Of a DNA stretch of 27,347 nucleotides, positions 7,101-15,973 are shown in pieces. The position numbers and the translations under genes are program-made. The number at the start of each line of letters is the position of its first letter. Position 1 is the first letter of the stretch. The notes under the pieces were generated by a model. It saw only the letters and a program-made list of their open reading frames with translations. It was not told the origin of the DNA and did not search any database. Source of the stretch: a candidate division KSB1 bacterium (GTDB taxonomy: Bacteria > Zhuqueibacterota > JdFR-76 > DREG01); the NCBI GenBank assembly GCA_022566355.1, contig JADFJB010000056.1, positions 1-27,347 on the forward strand, read 5' to 3'.

Positions 7101-8210
7101 TCACTTCACAGCTTCTTCAAAATCAAATGTGAGCTGACCACTTTGGGGGATTTTTTCCTCCTTCATTTTATCAACATGCTCCAGGTTTGAAACGCCAACG
7201 CCAAGAAGTCTGACCGGTCGTTCATTAGCTTCGGTATTTTGCAAGAGTGAAAAAGCGACAGTATCCAGTGTGGATTTATCGCTCACGTAATCTTCTAAAG
7301 TGCTGCTCCTGGTAATCTTTTGAAAATCAGAAAAAGTAATTTTTAGGGTTATCGTTCTTCCCCGGAAGTTTCGTTTTTTCAAGAATTTAGAAACCCTGTC
7401 GGTCAATTTGCCGATTTCCCATTTCATTTCTTCAAGATCCGTTAGATCCATGGAAAAAGTATCTTCACTGCTCACAGATTTGCGTATCCTGTGAGGTTCT
7501 ACTTTTCGGTCATCGATGCCATTGGCTATCTTAAAGAACCATTTGCCGGCTTTGCCAAATGTCGCAATCAATTCCTCTTCTGTCCGATTTTGTAGATCTG
7601 TCAGTTTATAAATTTGCATCCGGTGCATTCTTGCTTCGGTCTGTTTGCCAATCCCCGGGACTTTTCGTATAGGAAGATTTTTAAGGAAACTCTGAACGCG
7701 ATCCGGGTGAATGACGGTTAAGCCATTGGGTTTATTCATGTCCGATGCAATCTTGGCAAGAAATTTATTGGGTGCAACTCCAGCCGATGCAGTAAGCTCG
7801 GTTGTTTCGAATATTTTCTGTTTAATCTGTATGGCAACGTCCTTCGCATAACGAAGTCCTTTTTTATTATACGTCACATCCAGGTAAGCTTCGTCGAGAC
7901 TGGCTGATTCAACCAGGTCTGTAAATTCACGAAATATCAACATGATTTGTGCAGATACATCACTATATACATTAAAGCGGGGGCGAACAAAAATTGCATG
8001 GGGACAAAGACGCCCTGCTTGTGAACTGGGCATAGCTGAACCAATTCCATATTCCCGTGCTTCATAACTGGCTGTAGCTACCACACCGCGACTGTTAGGC
8101 GGTCCGCCGACCACAATGGGTTTTCCCCGGTATTCCGGATGGTCACGCTGTTCGATGGCGGCGAAGAAAGCATCCATATCGATATGAATAATCTTTCGTA
8201 TTTTTTGCAT
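7101..8210 (-). CDS. dinB: DNA polymerase IV (Y-family)
   Basis: A 369-residue translesion polymerase. The first metal-binding motif is IHIDMDAFFAAIE (D11, with F16 as the likely steric gate against ribonucleotides). VVATASYEAREYGI follows, and the catalytic pair is SLDEAYLDVT (D106, E107). A helix-hairpin-helix region lies around residues 180-200 (RKVPGIGKQTEARM), and the little-finger domain fills the last third. The C-terminus has GQLTFDF, a match to the sliding-clamp binding peptide. It copies past damaged template bases at the cost of fidelity. The start is ATG, just before an AT-rich 149-bp gap shared with the divergent MFS gene. No LexA-type box is evident by eye. Confidence 0.95.
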   Translation of the reverse strand: MQKIRKIIHIDMDAFFAAIEQRDHPEYRGKPIVVGGPPNSRGVVATASYEAREYGIGSAMPSSQAGRLCPHAIFVRPRFNVYSDVSAQIMLIFREFTDLVESASLDEAYLDVTYNKKGLRYAKDVAIQIKQKIFETTELTASAGVAPNKFLAKIASDMNKPNGLTVIHPDRVQSFLKNLPIRKVPGIGKQTEARMHRMQIYKLTDLQNRTEEELIATFGKAGKWFFKIANGIDDRKVEPHRIRKSVSSEDTFSMDLTDLEEMKWEIGKLTDRVSKFLKKRNFRGRTITLKITFSDFQKITRSSTLEDYVSDKSTLDTVAFSLLQNTEANERPVRLLGVGVSNLEHVDKMKEEKIPQSGQLTFDFEEAVK

Positions 8211-8359
8211 AATAAAAATATATTAAGTTATGCCGGATTTTCTCCAAATAATTGATTCGGATTTTTGTGGTTTGGTAAATTTTGAATGACTAATCTGAAG
8301 AAATAACAAATCACATAAAGAAAAATGGATACAAATAAATTAAATCTTTCCCGACACGG

Positions 8360-9586
8360 TTGCCATTTTACTATGGCTGGATTAATTTAGCTATTGCGGC
8401 CCTGGCTATGGTTGCTACATTGCCTGCCAGGACTTTTGGTTTAGGTTTGATTACCGAACCACTCCTGCATAATTTAGCAATTGACCGCGTGTTTTATGGG
8501 AAAATGAATTTTTGGGCGACTATGATCGGTTCTACCTTTGCTTTGGTCTGTGGCCCCGCTGTTGACCGATTTGGAGTGCGAACCATTTCAACTTCAGTAT
8601 TGTTTTGCCTGGGAGTTACGGTATTAGTATTTAGTTCTGTTACAGGTGCAGCCATGCTTATCGTTTTGCTCATTCTTGTGCGAGGATTCGGACAAAGCGC
8701 TCTTTCTGCAGTCAGTTTAACCATTGTCGGAAAATGGTTTGTGCAGCGTTTAAGCAAAGCCATGGGAATTTTTTCGGTGATCATCGGTATTGGATTTGTT
8801 GCAGCCATAGTCATTGTAGAGACTTCGGTACTACAAACTGGCTGGCGAAACACATGGTTTATGATTGGGTGGTCGCTAATAGCCGTTTCGGTGTTAGGCT
8901 GGCTTTTAGTACGGCGAAGTCCTGAATCCTGTGGTCTCGAACCGGATCAAGCGATCAACCGTGAAGATGAAACTCCTGATAAAAATACAATGCCTGGTTT
9001 TTCATTGTCCGGAGCGTTAAAGACAATGGCATTTTGGGTATTTGCAATTGGAAGTGCGTTGTATAATTTGATTATAGCAGGGGTGTTGCTTTTTAATCAA
9101 TCAATTTTACAAGAATTGGGTTTTGATGAAATCGTATTCCGCAATGCAATGGCAGGCTTTGTCCTGGTCGGATTAGCGGGAAATTTATTGGCAGGATGGC
9201 TTGCACAAAAGTGGTCATTGGGGAAATTAATGGCTGTTGCAATGATTAGCTTAACCCTGTGTCTGGCAACATATCCAATTTTAGATAAAGAGTGGAAGGT
9301 CATTCTGCATGCAATGATGTTGGGATTATCAGGAGGAGTGGTAACGGTTGTTTTTTTTACTTCCTTTGGGAAACTTTTTGGCAGGCCGCATTTGGGTAAA
9401 ATTCAAGGGGTGGCACAAGTTCTGGCCGTTTTAGCTTCTGCATGCGGTCCGTGGCTGCTTGCCGAGGTGTACACCCGAACCGGATCTTATAATCCGGCAT
9501 TTTTCGGCTTTGTCCCGGTTGTTGTCGTCATCTCGATTTTAGCGCTGGTCATGCGTATTCCAAAGCCGGAATCAGCCAAAAGTTGA
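8360..9586 (+). CDS. MFS transporter (start region probably frameshifted)
   Basis: A 408-residue major-facilitator protein with about 12 membrane helices. It has the loop-2/3 motif G-P-x-x-D-R-F-G (CGPAVDRFGVRT), a charged mid-protein loop near residues 195-215 and a second six-helix half. It exports or imports a small solute with a proton; substrate unknown. The reading frame as it stands can only begin at a TTG (8360) or ATT (8339), both without a ribosome site. An ATG at 8325 in another frame encodes MDTNKLNLSRHG and would join this frame exactly if one C were added in the CGACACGG stretch near 8352-8358, giving SRHRLPFYYGW. A one-base loss, real or from assembly, is therefore likely. The body of the gene is intact. 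Confidence 0.85.
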   Translation: MPFYYGWINLAIAALAMVATLPARTFGLGLITEPLLHNLAIDRVFYGKMNFWATMIGSTFALVCGPAVDRFGVRTISTSVLFCLGVTVLVFSSVTGAAMLIVLLILVRGFGQSALSAVSLTIVGKWFVQRLSKAMGIFSVIIGIGFVAAIVIVETSVLQTGWRNTWFMIGWSLIAVSVLGWLLVRRSPESCGLEPDQAINREDETPDKNTMPGFSLSGALKTMAFWVFAIGSALYNLIIAGVLLFNQSILQELGFDEIVFRNAMAGFVLVGLAGNLLAGWLAQKWSLGKLMAVAMISLTLCLATYPILDKEWKVILHAMMLGLSGGVVTVVFFTSFGKLFGRPHLGKIQGVAQVLAVLASACGPWLLAEVYTRTGSYNPAFFGFVPVVVVISILALVMRIPKPESAKS

Positions 9587-9789
9587 TAATAATTCATGCC
9601 AAAAACTCCTTGCTCTTTTTAGTACAAATGACTATATTTTTACCTGGATTTCTGCATATTCTGAAACGCTTAACGGAACCAGATTTTGAGAACAATAAAA
9701 ATAAATGCAGTACTTTTTAAGCATTATATGTAAATTATCCTGTCCACTTTGTATGTTTAGTTCCATTATCAACAACCCATTGAAAACAA

Positions 9790-10512
9790 ATGTCTACAAA
9801 TAAAATACAAGCTATTATCTGGGATTATGACGGAACGCTGGTTGATACCGGGCGTGGGAATTTGAATGTAACTAAAAAAATAGTGGAGAATGTTTCCGGA
9901 GTCAATCCAAATAAATTTTTTGCATTGCAAAATTTGGAGAATTATTATTCTGTCAATAAGGTTTCGAAAAATTGGCGGGAATTATATAAACATGAATTTG
10001 ATTTTAATGATGAACAAACGGACAAAGCGGGAAAATTATGGACGGAATTCCAATTAAACGATAATACTCCGGCTATTTTTTTCGATGGTATTCAAGCAGT
10101 CATCTTTGATTTGGCAAAGTATAAACAGGGGATAGTCTCGCAGAACTCCAAAGAAAAGATTATAAGCATATTAAAAAAAGATGAGCTGGATCCTTATTTT
10201 GAGTCAATTATTGGATATGAAGAAGTTGATCTGTTGAAGCAAAAACCGGATCCGGCAGGACTTGTGAAATGTATTGATAATTTGACCGGATTGTTACCAG
10301 GTACAGTAGTTTTTATTGGTGATCATGAAACTGACTTTCAATGTGCAGTTAATACCAACCAGGTTTTTAAATCTGAAAAAATAGATGTAAAAGTAATGAG
10401 TATCGGCGTCCGTTTTAACTTCAATTCCAATGATTCGGAGTGGAGTGTCTTGCCGGATTTTCGTGTAGAAAGAGCGAAAGATATTGTTGAAATCGTTAAA
10501 AGTTTCTATTAA
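9790..10512 (+). CDS. HAD-superfamily phosphatase
   Basis: A 240-residue haloacid-dehalogenase-fold hydrolase. Motif I is WDYDGTLVDT (nucleophile D12, general acid D14). Motif II is the serine in IVSQNS, motif III the lysine in KQKPDP, and motif IV GDHETD. The helical cap between motifs I and II is of the phosphoglycolate-phosphatase/beta-phosphoglucomutase type. Mg2+-dependent removal of phosphate from a small cytosolic metabolite is expected; the substrate cannot be named. The gene stands alone between gaps of about 200 bp (upstream) and 280 bp (downstream). ATG start without a clear ribosome site. Confidence 0.85.
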   Translation: MSTNKIQAIIWDYDGTLVDTGRGNLNVTKKIVENVSGVNPNKFFALQNLENYYSVNKVSKNWRELYKHEFDFNDEQTDKAGKLWTEFQLNDNTPAIFFDGIQAVIFDLAKYKQGIVSQNSKEKIISILKKDELDPYFESIIGYEEVDLLKQKPDPAGLVKCIDNLTGLLPGTVVFIGDHETDFQCAVNTNQVFKSEKIDVKVMSIGVRFNFNSNDSEWSVLPDFRVERAKDIVEIVKSFY

Positions 10513-10573
10513 AGTTGGGTTTTAAGAAAAAGTTTCCTAAAGATAAATGGAGCAAAAAACTAAGGAAGAAAAT

Positions 10574-10602
10574 TTGACAAATTACAATCCAAATTTCATT
10601 AT
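10574..10602 (+). promoter_or_regulatory. Possible promoter for the TonB-dependent receptor
   Basis: TTGACA (10574-10579), a 17-bp spacer and CATTAT (10597-10602) match the housekeeping -35/-10 layout, 190 bp upstream of the receptor start. The region is AT-rich, so chance matches are possible. Many FCB bacteria use a different -7/-33 consensus, which lowers confidence. Confidence 0.3.
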
Positions 10603-10792
10603 TAATCCTTATCGGGTAATCTTATTTCCATTTTTTATTTTGCATAAACTCAGGTTTTTCATTCGAGGGAGAGACACATTCTTTTAGCTGGTCAGTGGGG
10701 TGCTTGATCATTTAAAAAAATCATAGATTAATAATTAATGAGGTAACCTATTGTATTGTAAAAGACTAACTCTTAGGAGGAGGACAATTCGA

Positions 10793-13700
10793 ATGAATAC
10801 TATACCAGTAAGTTTTCAAAAAAATTTGCAAATAGTGCTTATGCATTTTTTCATTATATTATTTGCGAGTAGCGCTCTATTTGCACAGGGTGTTACAAAA
10901 TCTGCTATCAACGGCATTGTAACAGACAACAATGGCGATCCGTTACCGGGTACCAATGTGGTTGCTGTGCATGTATCCACGAATACGCAATACGGTGCAT
11001 CGGTCAGGTCTGGAGGAACCTATAACATTCCACATATGAGGGTTGGCGGACCCTACACGGTTACAGCTTCTTTTATCGGATATAGGACTCAAAAAGAGGA
11101 AAATATCTTTCTCAGTTTGGGACAAACTGTGCGGATCGATTTTAAACTCGAAGAAGAATCATTGATGCTGCAAGCGGTCCAAGTGGTTGCTGAAGAGGAT
11201 GAGGTGATGAACAGCAGTAGAACCGGTGCTGCAACTTTTATCGATCAGGAACAGGTAGTTCTGCTTCCTTCAATCAAACGAAGCACCAGGGATCTCATTA
11301 GATTGGACCCGCGCAGTGATGGTAATTATAGTTTTGGCGGCAGAAACTGGCTGTATAATAACATATCACTAGATGGCTCCTATTTTAATAATCCATTTGG
11401 TTTGGACGATCCCGCGCCCGGTGGTCAAACCAACGCAGAGCCGGTCCCTTTCGAATCCATCGAACAGGTCCAGGTTTCCGTTGCCCCGTTTGACGTACGC
11501 CAAAGTGGTTTTACAGGCGCCAACATCAACTCGGTGACCAAAAGTGGAACCAACGAATTTAAAGGGTCGGTTTATAGCTTTCTTAGAAACGAGAGCTTGA
11601 TTGGTAATAAAGTTAGTGGGAATGAAGTTATAGCAAAGCCGGATTTGTCGTTTAACCAATCCGGCTTTACATTTAGTGGTCCATTGGTTCGAGATAAACT
11701 GTTCTTCTTTGTGAATGGCGAAATTGAGCGGCGACATGATCCGGGGTCTAACTTTGTTGCCAACCAGGGTGGACCGGTAGATTTTGGTGAATCCAGGGTT
11801 GATGCAGCTACTATGGATCGAATCAGATCTGTAATGCAGACCGTTTATAATTATGATACAGGTCCATATGAAGGGTTTGTCCACGAAACCAATAATGATA
11901 AATTGCTCCTTAAATTGGATTGGAACATCAACGATAATCATAACTTGAGCTTTCGCTATAGTTATTTGAATGCGGTGCGTGACCTGCCACCCCACCCATT
12001 TGTTTTAAGTTTTAATAATACCGGTCGCGGACCAAATGCGAGTAGTTTGCCGTTCCAAAATTCAGGGTATGCGATAAATAATGAATTGAATTCTTTTGCC
12101 CTCGAAATCGATAGTCGATCCAAGAATTTCGCGAATAAATTTTTTGCCAGCTACAATCGGTTCCGGGATTTTCGAGAACCATTCAGTGTGGATTTCCCGA
12201 CTATCGATATTGGAGAAAGCGGTGTTCAATATACTACCGTAGGTCACGAACCGTTCTCGATTCACAATATATTGGATCAGGATGTTTTACAGATTACTAA
12301 TAACTTAAGCTATTTTTCCGGTAATCATGTTTTTACTTTTGGCGTAAGCCTTGAAGTTTTCAAATTTTTCAATTCCTTCAATATTTTCCGTCATGGTGTA
12401 TTCTTTCTACCGGATTTTTTGGATTTCTTAGGTGCTACCACGTTCTCATCATTGGATGATTTTTTTGCCAGGACTGATCCTAATGGCAGCAATTTCTATG
12501 ACTTTAATTCAATTATCGGTTCTGGGCCATTTAAGGGAGAAGAAATTGATGTTGGCCAACTTTCCTTTTATGTGCAAGATGAGTATGTAGTATCGGATAA
12601 TTTAAGTATCACTTATGGTCTGCGAGCAGATTTTCCGATGTATTTGACCGACCCGGTTGATAATCCTTTCTCGCGTGGCTTAACTGCCTTAGATGAAAAT
12701 GATAATGCCGAAACAATCGATCAAAGTCGCCTTCCGGGGGCTGATCCTCTGTTTTCACCCCGGGTTGGATTTAATTGGGATATAACAGGTGATAGATCCA
12801 CACAATTACGCGGTGGAACGGGTATCTTTACAGGGCGTGTACCTTTTGTCTGGATTGGCAACGTGATTTCAAATCCCGGTAATAATCCAAATTTATTTGC
12901 AGTTGGCGATGATCCGGATGGCGTTCCGGATGATCATAAAACCAGTGATGATTCTATCCTGCAACAATCATTTGATGTAAATGCAATGAACCCAGAATTT
13001 AAGTGGCCGCAAGTTTGGAATACTAATATTGCCATCGATCATAAATTGCCCTGGGATGTTTTGGGAACCCTGGAAGTTCTATATGGCAAAGATATCAATG
13101 GTATCTTCATGCGTAATGCTGATCTGGTCGCCCCGGTCCGAACACTATCAGACGGTAGACCTTACTTTGGTGGAATTGGCGCCAATGAATTGAATTCCTT
13201 TTTCCCAGGCTCCGGAGAGGGTATCTATGTCATTGATAATACGGATGAAGGATACAATTTTAACGTAACAGTACAGTTACGCAAGAATTTTGATTCCGGG
13301 TTAAAAACAACTTTATCCTATAGTTTTACAGAAGCTAAGAGTCTGTTGAAATCAACCGAAATCGCGAGTGTGCTATGGCAGAATCAACCGGTTCAGGGTG
13401 ATCCAAATAAACCAAAACTCAGCTACTCTGAATTTGGTAACCGCCATCGTATCGTAGGTGCAGCTACATTTAGCAAAACCTGGTCAAGCAGCATGGCTAC
13501 GCATTTTGGATTATTTCTGGAAATAGCCGAAGGTAACCGGTTTGCCGGCGCCGGTGGTAATCGATATTCGTTTATCTATTCCGGCGATGTTAATGGCGAC
13601 GGCTATGGCGGCAACGACCTGATTTATATTCCACAAAGTGCAAGCGAAATAAATTTCGCAGCTTATGCGGATGGTAGCGGAAATCTGGTCTCGGAAGCGG

Positions 13701-14089
13701 AACAGTGGACGCGATTGAATGCTTTCATTGAACAAGATGCTTACCTGAGTAAACATCGAGGTCAAATTGCAGATCGTTTTGGTGGTGTAAATCCCTGGTT
13801 TAGCAATATAGATTTACGAGTCCTTCAAGATTTTAATCTGAACGTTGGCGGTCAATCCCATACTTTTCAGTTGAGTATCGATTTGCAGAATGTGGGTAAT
13901 TTTATTAACTCAGACTGGGGTGTGCGTCAAGTTGCCAGTGTCGCCGCAACCTCACCACTAACTTTAGTAGAATTCAATAAAACCGGAGAGCCCGTATTCA
14001 ATTTTACAGGGCCAGCCGAGACTTATATCGATGATCCCAATCAATTTTCAAGATGGCGAGCACAGGTTGGTCTCAAGTATTTCTTTTGA
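10793..14089 (+). CDS. Oar-like TonB-dependent outer-membrane receptor
   Basis: The ATG at 10793 is chosen because a strong TAGGAGGAGGA ribosome site sits about 10 bp upstream; the longer TTG-initiated frame would place that site inside the gene. The product is 1098 residues. Residues 1-32 are a signal peptide ending LFAQ. Residues 37-120 form a carboxypeptidase-regulatory-like domain (GIVTDNNGDPLPGTNV). The plug follows, with FGGRNWLYNNISLDG and SVTKSGTNEFKGSVYSFLRN, and the rest is a long beta-barrel ending in aromatic KYFF. A GDVNGDGYGGNDLIYIP loop is typical of Oar-like receptors. It imports large or scarce substrates through the outer membrane using ExbB-ExbD-TonB, whose genes lie at the far end of the window. 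No SusD partner is adjacent, so a glycan role is not supported. Confidence 0.92.
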   Translation: MNTIPVSFQKNLQIVLMHFFIILFASSALFAQGVTKSAINGIVTDNNGDPLPGTNVVAVHVSTNTQYGASVRSGGTYNIPHMRVGGPYTVTASFIGYRTQKEENIFLSLGQTVRIDFKLEEESLMLQAVQVVAEEDEVMNSSRTGAATFIDQEQVVLLPSIKRSTRDLIRLDPRSDGNYSFGGRNWLYNNISLDGSYFNNPFGLDDPAPGGQTNAEPVPFESIEQVQVSVAPFDVRQSGFTGANINSVTKSGTNEFKGSVYSFLRNESLIGNKVSGNEVIAKPDLSFNQSGFTFSGPLVRDKLFFFVNGEIERRHDPGSNFVANQGGPVDFGESRVDAATMDRIRSVMQTVYNYDTGPYEGFVHETNNDKLLLKLDWNINDNHNLSFRYSYLNAVRDLPPHPFVLSFNNTGRGPNASSLPFQNSGYAINNELNSFALEIDSRSKNFANKFFASYNRFRDFREPFSVDFPTIDIGESGVQYTTVGHEPFSIHNILDQDVLQITNNLSYFSGNHVFTFGVSLEVFKFFNSFNIFRHGVFFLPDFLDFLGATTFSSLDDFFARTDPNGSNFYDFNSIIGSGPFKGEEIDVGQLSFYVQDEYVVSDNLSITYGLRADFPMYLTDPVDNPFSRGLTALDENDNAETIDQSRLPGADPLFSPRVGFNWDITGDRSTQLRGGTGIFTGRVPFVWIGNVISNPGNNPNLFAVGDDPDGVPDDHKTSDDSILQQSFDVNAMNPEFKWPQVWNTNIAIDHKLPWDVLGTLEVLYGKDINGIFMRNADLVAPVRTLSDGRPYFGGIGANELNSFFPGSGEGIYVIDNTDEGYNFNVTVQLRKNFDSGLKTTLSYSFTEAKSLLKSTEIASVLWQNQPVQGDPNKPKLSYSEFGNRHRIVGAATFSKTWSSSMATHFGLFLEIAEGNRFAGAGGNRYSFIYSGDVNGDGYGGNDLIYIPQSASEINFAAYADGSGNLVSEAEQWTRLNAFIEQDAYLSKHRGQIADRFGGVNPWFSNIDLRVLQDFNLNVGGQSHTFQLSIDLQNVGNFINSDWGVRQVASVAATSPLTLVEFNKTGEPVFNFTGPAETYIDDPNQFSRWRAQVGLKYFF

Positions 14090-14178
14090 TGAATAAGGTA
14101 AAGAAGTGTAAGATGCTTGGTTTACTATTCCGGATGGAAGTAGCTGAGTATCATTAACCATTTTCAATGAATCATACC

Positions 14179-14220
14179 AGCGGCCTGGCGAAATTGTCAG
14201 GCCGCTGTTTTATTTTATTT
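14179..14220 (+). terminator. Intrinsic terminator after the TonB-dependent receptor
   Basis: AGCGGCCTG (14179-14187) pairs with CAGGCCGCT (14198-14206) around a 10-nt loop, followed by GTTTTATTTTATTT. The strong GC stem and T-rich tail fit rho-independent termination about 90 bp after the stop codon. It also marks the region before 14236 as non-coding, which supports the shorter start of the glycosylase. Confidence 0.85.
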
Positions 14221-14235
14221 AATTATTTAGATTTT

Positions 14236-15141
14236 ATGCCGGAATATCCAGACATAACAATTTACATCGAACGTCTCAAAGCGATTGTCCTGGGACAACC
14301 CATTGAGAATATCAGATTCGCCAATCCGTTTTTCCTGCACAGTGTGGACCCGCAAATTGATTCGATAAAGAATGAAAGAGTCCAGGGGTTCGAGCGAATT
14401 GGTAAACGCATTGTGTTTGTTTTTCCAAATGAGTATTTTCTTGTGCTACATTTAATGATCGCAGGTCGATTGTTTTGGAAACAGAAAGGATTCAAAATTC
14501 CTCCAAAACGAGGATTGGCTGCATTGGATTTTGCAAATGGTTCGCTGCTGATTACGGAAGCTGGTACAAAGAAACGTGCATCGATGTACCTGGCGAAAGG
14601 TTTGGCTCATCTTGAGTACTTTGATGCCGGTGGTTTGGAAATATTCACTGCATCATTCGATAATTTTCACAATAGGTTACAGGCGGAAAATCATACGCTT
14701 AAGCGAGCCCTTACAGATCCAAGGTTATTTAGCGGAATTGGTAATGCCTACTCGGATGAAATTCTTCATTGTGCAAAATTATCGCCGGTTCTTCAAACAA
14801 AGCGGATGTCTTTGCAGCAGATCAAACTACTTCACGAAGCTACCATTAGTACTCTCGAAAAATGGACAAAAATATTACGGGATGAGGCAGGAGATAGATT
14901 CCCGGAAAATGTGACAGCCTTTAGAAAAGATATGGCCGTTCATGGCAAATTTGGCAAACCTTGTCCTGTTTGCGGCAAGCAAATTCAGCGTATACGCTTT
15001 GCCAGTAACGAGACTAATTATTGTCCAAATTGCCAGACTGAAGGGAAACTATTGGCGGACCGGTCGTTATCCCGTTTGTTGAAAAAAGATTGGCCACGCA
15101 CCATTGAAGAGCTTGAAGAAAGCAAACATAAGAAGATATGA
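14236..15141 (+). CDS. Formamidopyrimidine-DNA glycosylase family (Fpg/Nei)
   Basis: The ATG at 14236 gives MPEYPD, the required N-terminus: after Met removal, Pro is the catalytic nucleophile and Glu its partner. An upstream ATG at 14167 would bury this Pro and run through the terminator. The product is 301 residues. K57 (ERIGKRI) and M74 (HLMIAGRL) match the family's DNA-contacting positions. GIGNAYSDEILHCAKLSP is the helix-two-turn-helix. CPVCGKQ...CPNCQTE closes with a four-cysteine zinc finger. It removes oxidised bases such as 8-oxoguanine and nicks the abasic site. Whether it is Fpg or an Nei-type paralogue is not settled by eye. It ends 28 bp from a convergent peroxiredoxin-like gene. 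Confidence 0.9.
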   Translation: MPEYPDITIYIERLKAIVLGQPIENIRFANPFFLHSVDPQIDSIKNERVQGFERIGKRIVFVFPNEYFLVLHLMIAGRLFWKQKGFKIPPKRGLAALDFANGSLLITEAGTKKRASMYLAKGLAHLEYFDAGGLEIFTASFDNFHNRLQAENHTLKRALTDPRLFSGIGNAYSDEILHCAKLSPVLQTKRMSLQQIKLLHEATISTLEKWTKILRDEAGDRFPENVTAFRKDMAVHGKFGKPCPVCGKQIQRIRFASNETNYCPNCQTEGKLLADRSLSRLLKKDWPRTIEELEESKHKKI

Positions 15142-15169
15142 GTAGAATTTTCATTGTAAGGAATTGGAA

Positions 15170-15712
15170 TTATTTCAAAAACTTCTCCGATCCCATTCCC
15201 CAATCTTTATGATATTCCCAACCGGGTTGTTGGGAGAGGATGGTACGGAGGTCCATCCGCAGCTCTTCAACTGTAGGACGCCCCACATACCACCAGCCAT
15301 TATAAATTTTATAGATGGTACGATCTCCATTCAAGATAAAAGTGGTGGGAATGAACACAGGGCCATGCCGATGCTCACTCTCATCAGCAATATCCAGCTC
15401 TTGTAAATGCTTACCTTCCTGATCACTTAAGAAGGGCCAGAGGGCTCCAACCCCATTCCGCATCTCAATACTCTCCAGACGAGGTTCTGTGGTGACGGTC
15501 AGCAGTTTACAATAGTTCACTGACAGTTCGGGTTGAAAGTCTGTTGCATAATTGAACAATTGACGGCGATCTTTGGGACAATAGTTGCCTCGATTGAAAG
15601 TAATAACCGTGGGCATTCCTTCCATAAACTCACTCAAGGTCACCATCTCTTTTTTGGTGTCCGGTAAACTGAAATCCGGGAATAGGCTACCTGGCTGTAA
15701 ATCGTTTCTCAT
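15170..15712 (-). CDS. Peroxiredoxin-like thioredoxin-fold protein (single active-site Cys)
   Basis: A 180-residue AhpC/TSA-type protein: PGSLFPDFSLPD opening, then ITFNRGNYCPKD with C45 at the peroxidatic position. The second cysteine of the C-P-x-C version is replaced by D48. C68 is the only other cysteine and could act as a resolving thiol. Later IPTTFILNGDRTIYKIYNGWW fits the redoxin cis-Pro loop and strand. It would reduce peroxides or act as a thiol sensor in the cytosol, since no signal peptide is present. ATG start with AGGAG 3 bp upstream. The neighbouring DNA glycosylase gene suggests an oxidative-damage theme, but the genes are convergent, not an operon. Confidence 0.8.
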   Translation of the reverse strand: MRNDLQPGSLFPDFSLPDTKKEMVTLSEFMEGMPTVITFNRGNYCPKDRRQLFNYATDFQPELSVNYCKLLTVTTEPRLESIEMRNGVGALWPFLSDQEGKHLQELDIADESEHRHGPVFIPTTFILNGDRTIYKIYNGWWYVGRPTVEELRMDLRTILSQQPGWEYHKDWGMGSEKFLK

Positions 15713-15730
15713 TATCTCCTCACATTAATT

Positions 15731-15753
15731 AGTGATTGACCGAAAACTCATCA
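15731..15753 (+). repeat. Solo copy of the outer arm of the 22.8-kb element
   Basis: AGTGATTGACCGAAAACTCA plus TCA matches 22835-22857 at 21 of 23 positions. The same sequence, inverted and slightly changed, closes the other end of that element at 22996-23014. Here only one arm is recognisable. Confidence 0.65.
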
Positions 15754-15788
15754 AAATAAGACGACATTTGCCATTCAGGGGAATCTAT

Positions 15789-15890
15789 TTAAAAAACAGC
15801 ATCTTCCAGATCATTAACTGTTTGATCGCATTGCGTGGAAGTCATGCCTGGGATATTAAAAATCGCGACGATTGCATTATCTGATGACAT
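15789..15890 (-). pseudogene. Truncated 33-aa remnant of a small barrel-like protein
   Basis: An ATG at 15890 with AAGGGA about 7 bp upstream begins MSSDNAIVAIFNIPGMTSTQ and continues CDQTVNDLEDAVF before a TAA. The opening resembles N-termini of small proteins of about 90-110 residues with a dimeric alpha/beta barrel fold (hydrophobic strand, PGM-T, then an amphipathic helix with Q-D). The stop interrupts the first helix. No continuation of the protein is visible downstream, where a dispersed repeat arm lies 36 bp away (15731-15753). A good ribosome site plus an abrupt end suggests a once-functional gene that lost its 3' part. A genuine 33-residue peptide cannot be excluded. Confidence 0.45.
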
Positions 15891-15973
15891 AAAATTTCCC
15901 TTTTTTAGTGTGAATTAATTCGTTGATTTCCAGAACAGTGAGGGACTAACACACGAAACAATAATTCATAGAA

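Noticed and set aside
8340-8380. Programmed ribosomal frameshift in the MFS gene
   Set aside because: There is no slippery heptamer in the right phase and no downstream stem-loop. A simple one-base deletion explains the pattern better.
10600-10750. Cobalamin-type riboswitch upstream of the TonB-dependent receptor
   Set aside because: No B12-box or other conserved aptamer core could be found by eye in the leader.
10751-10792. Longer start (TTG) for the TonB-dependent receptor
   Set aside because: It would place the strong AGGAGGAGGA ribosome site inside the gene and add a basic stretch before the signal peptide.
11369-11995. 208-codon frame on the minus strand
   Set aside because: It lies wholly inside the receptor gene, whose signal peptide, plug and barrel features run on the plus strand. 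The minus frame has no recognisable domain or ribosome site.
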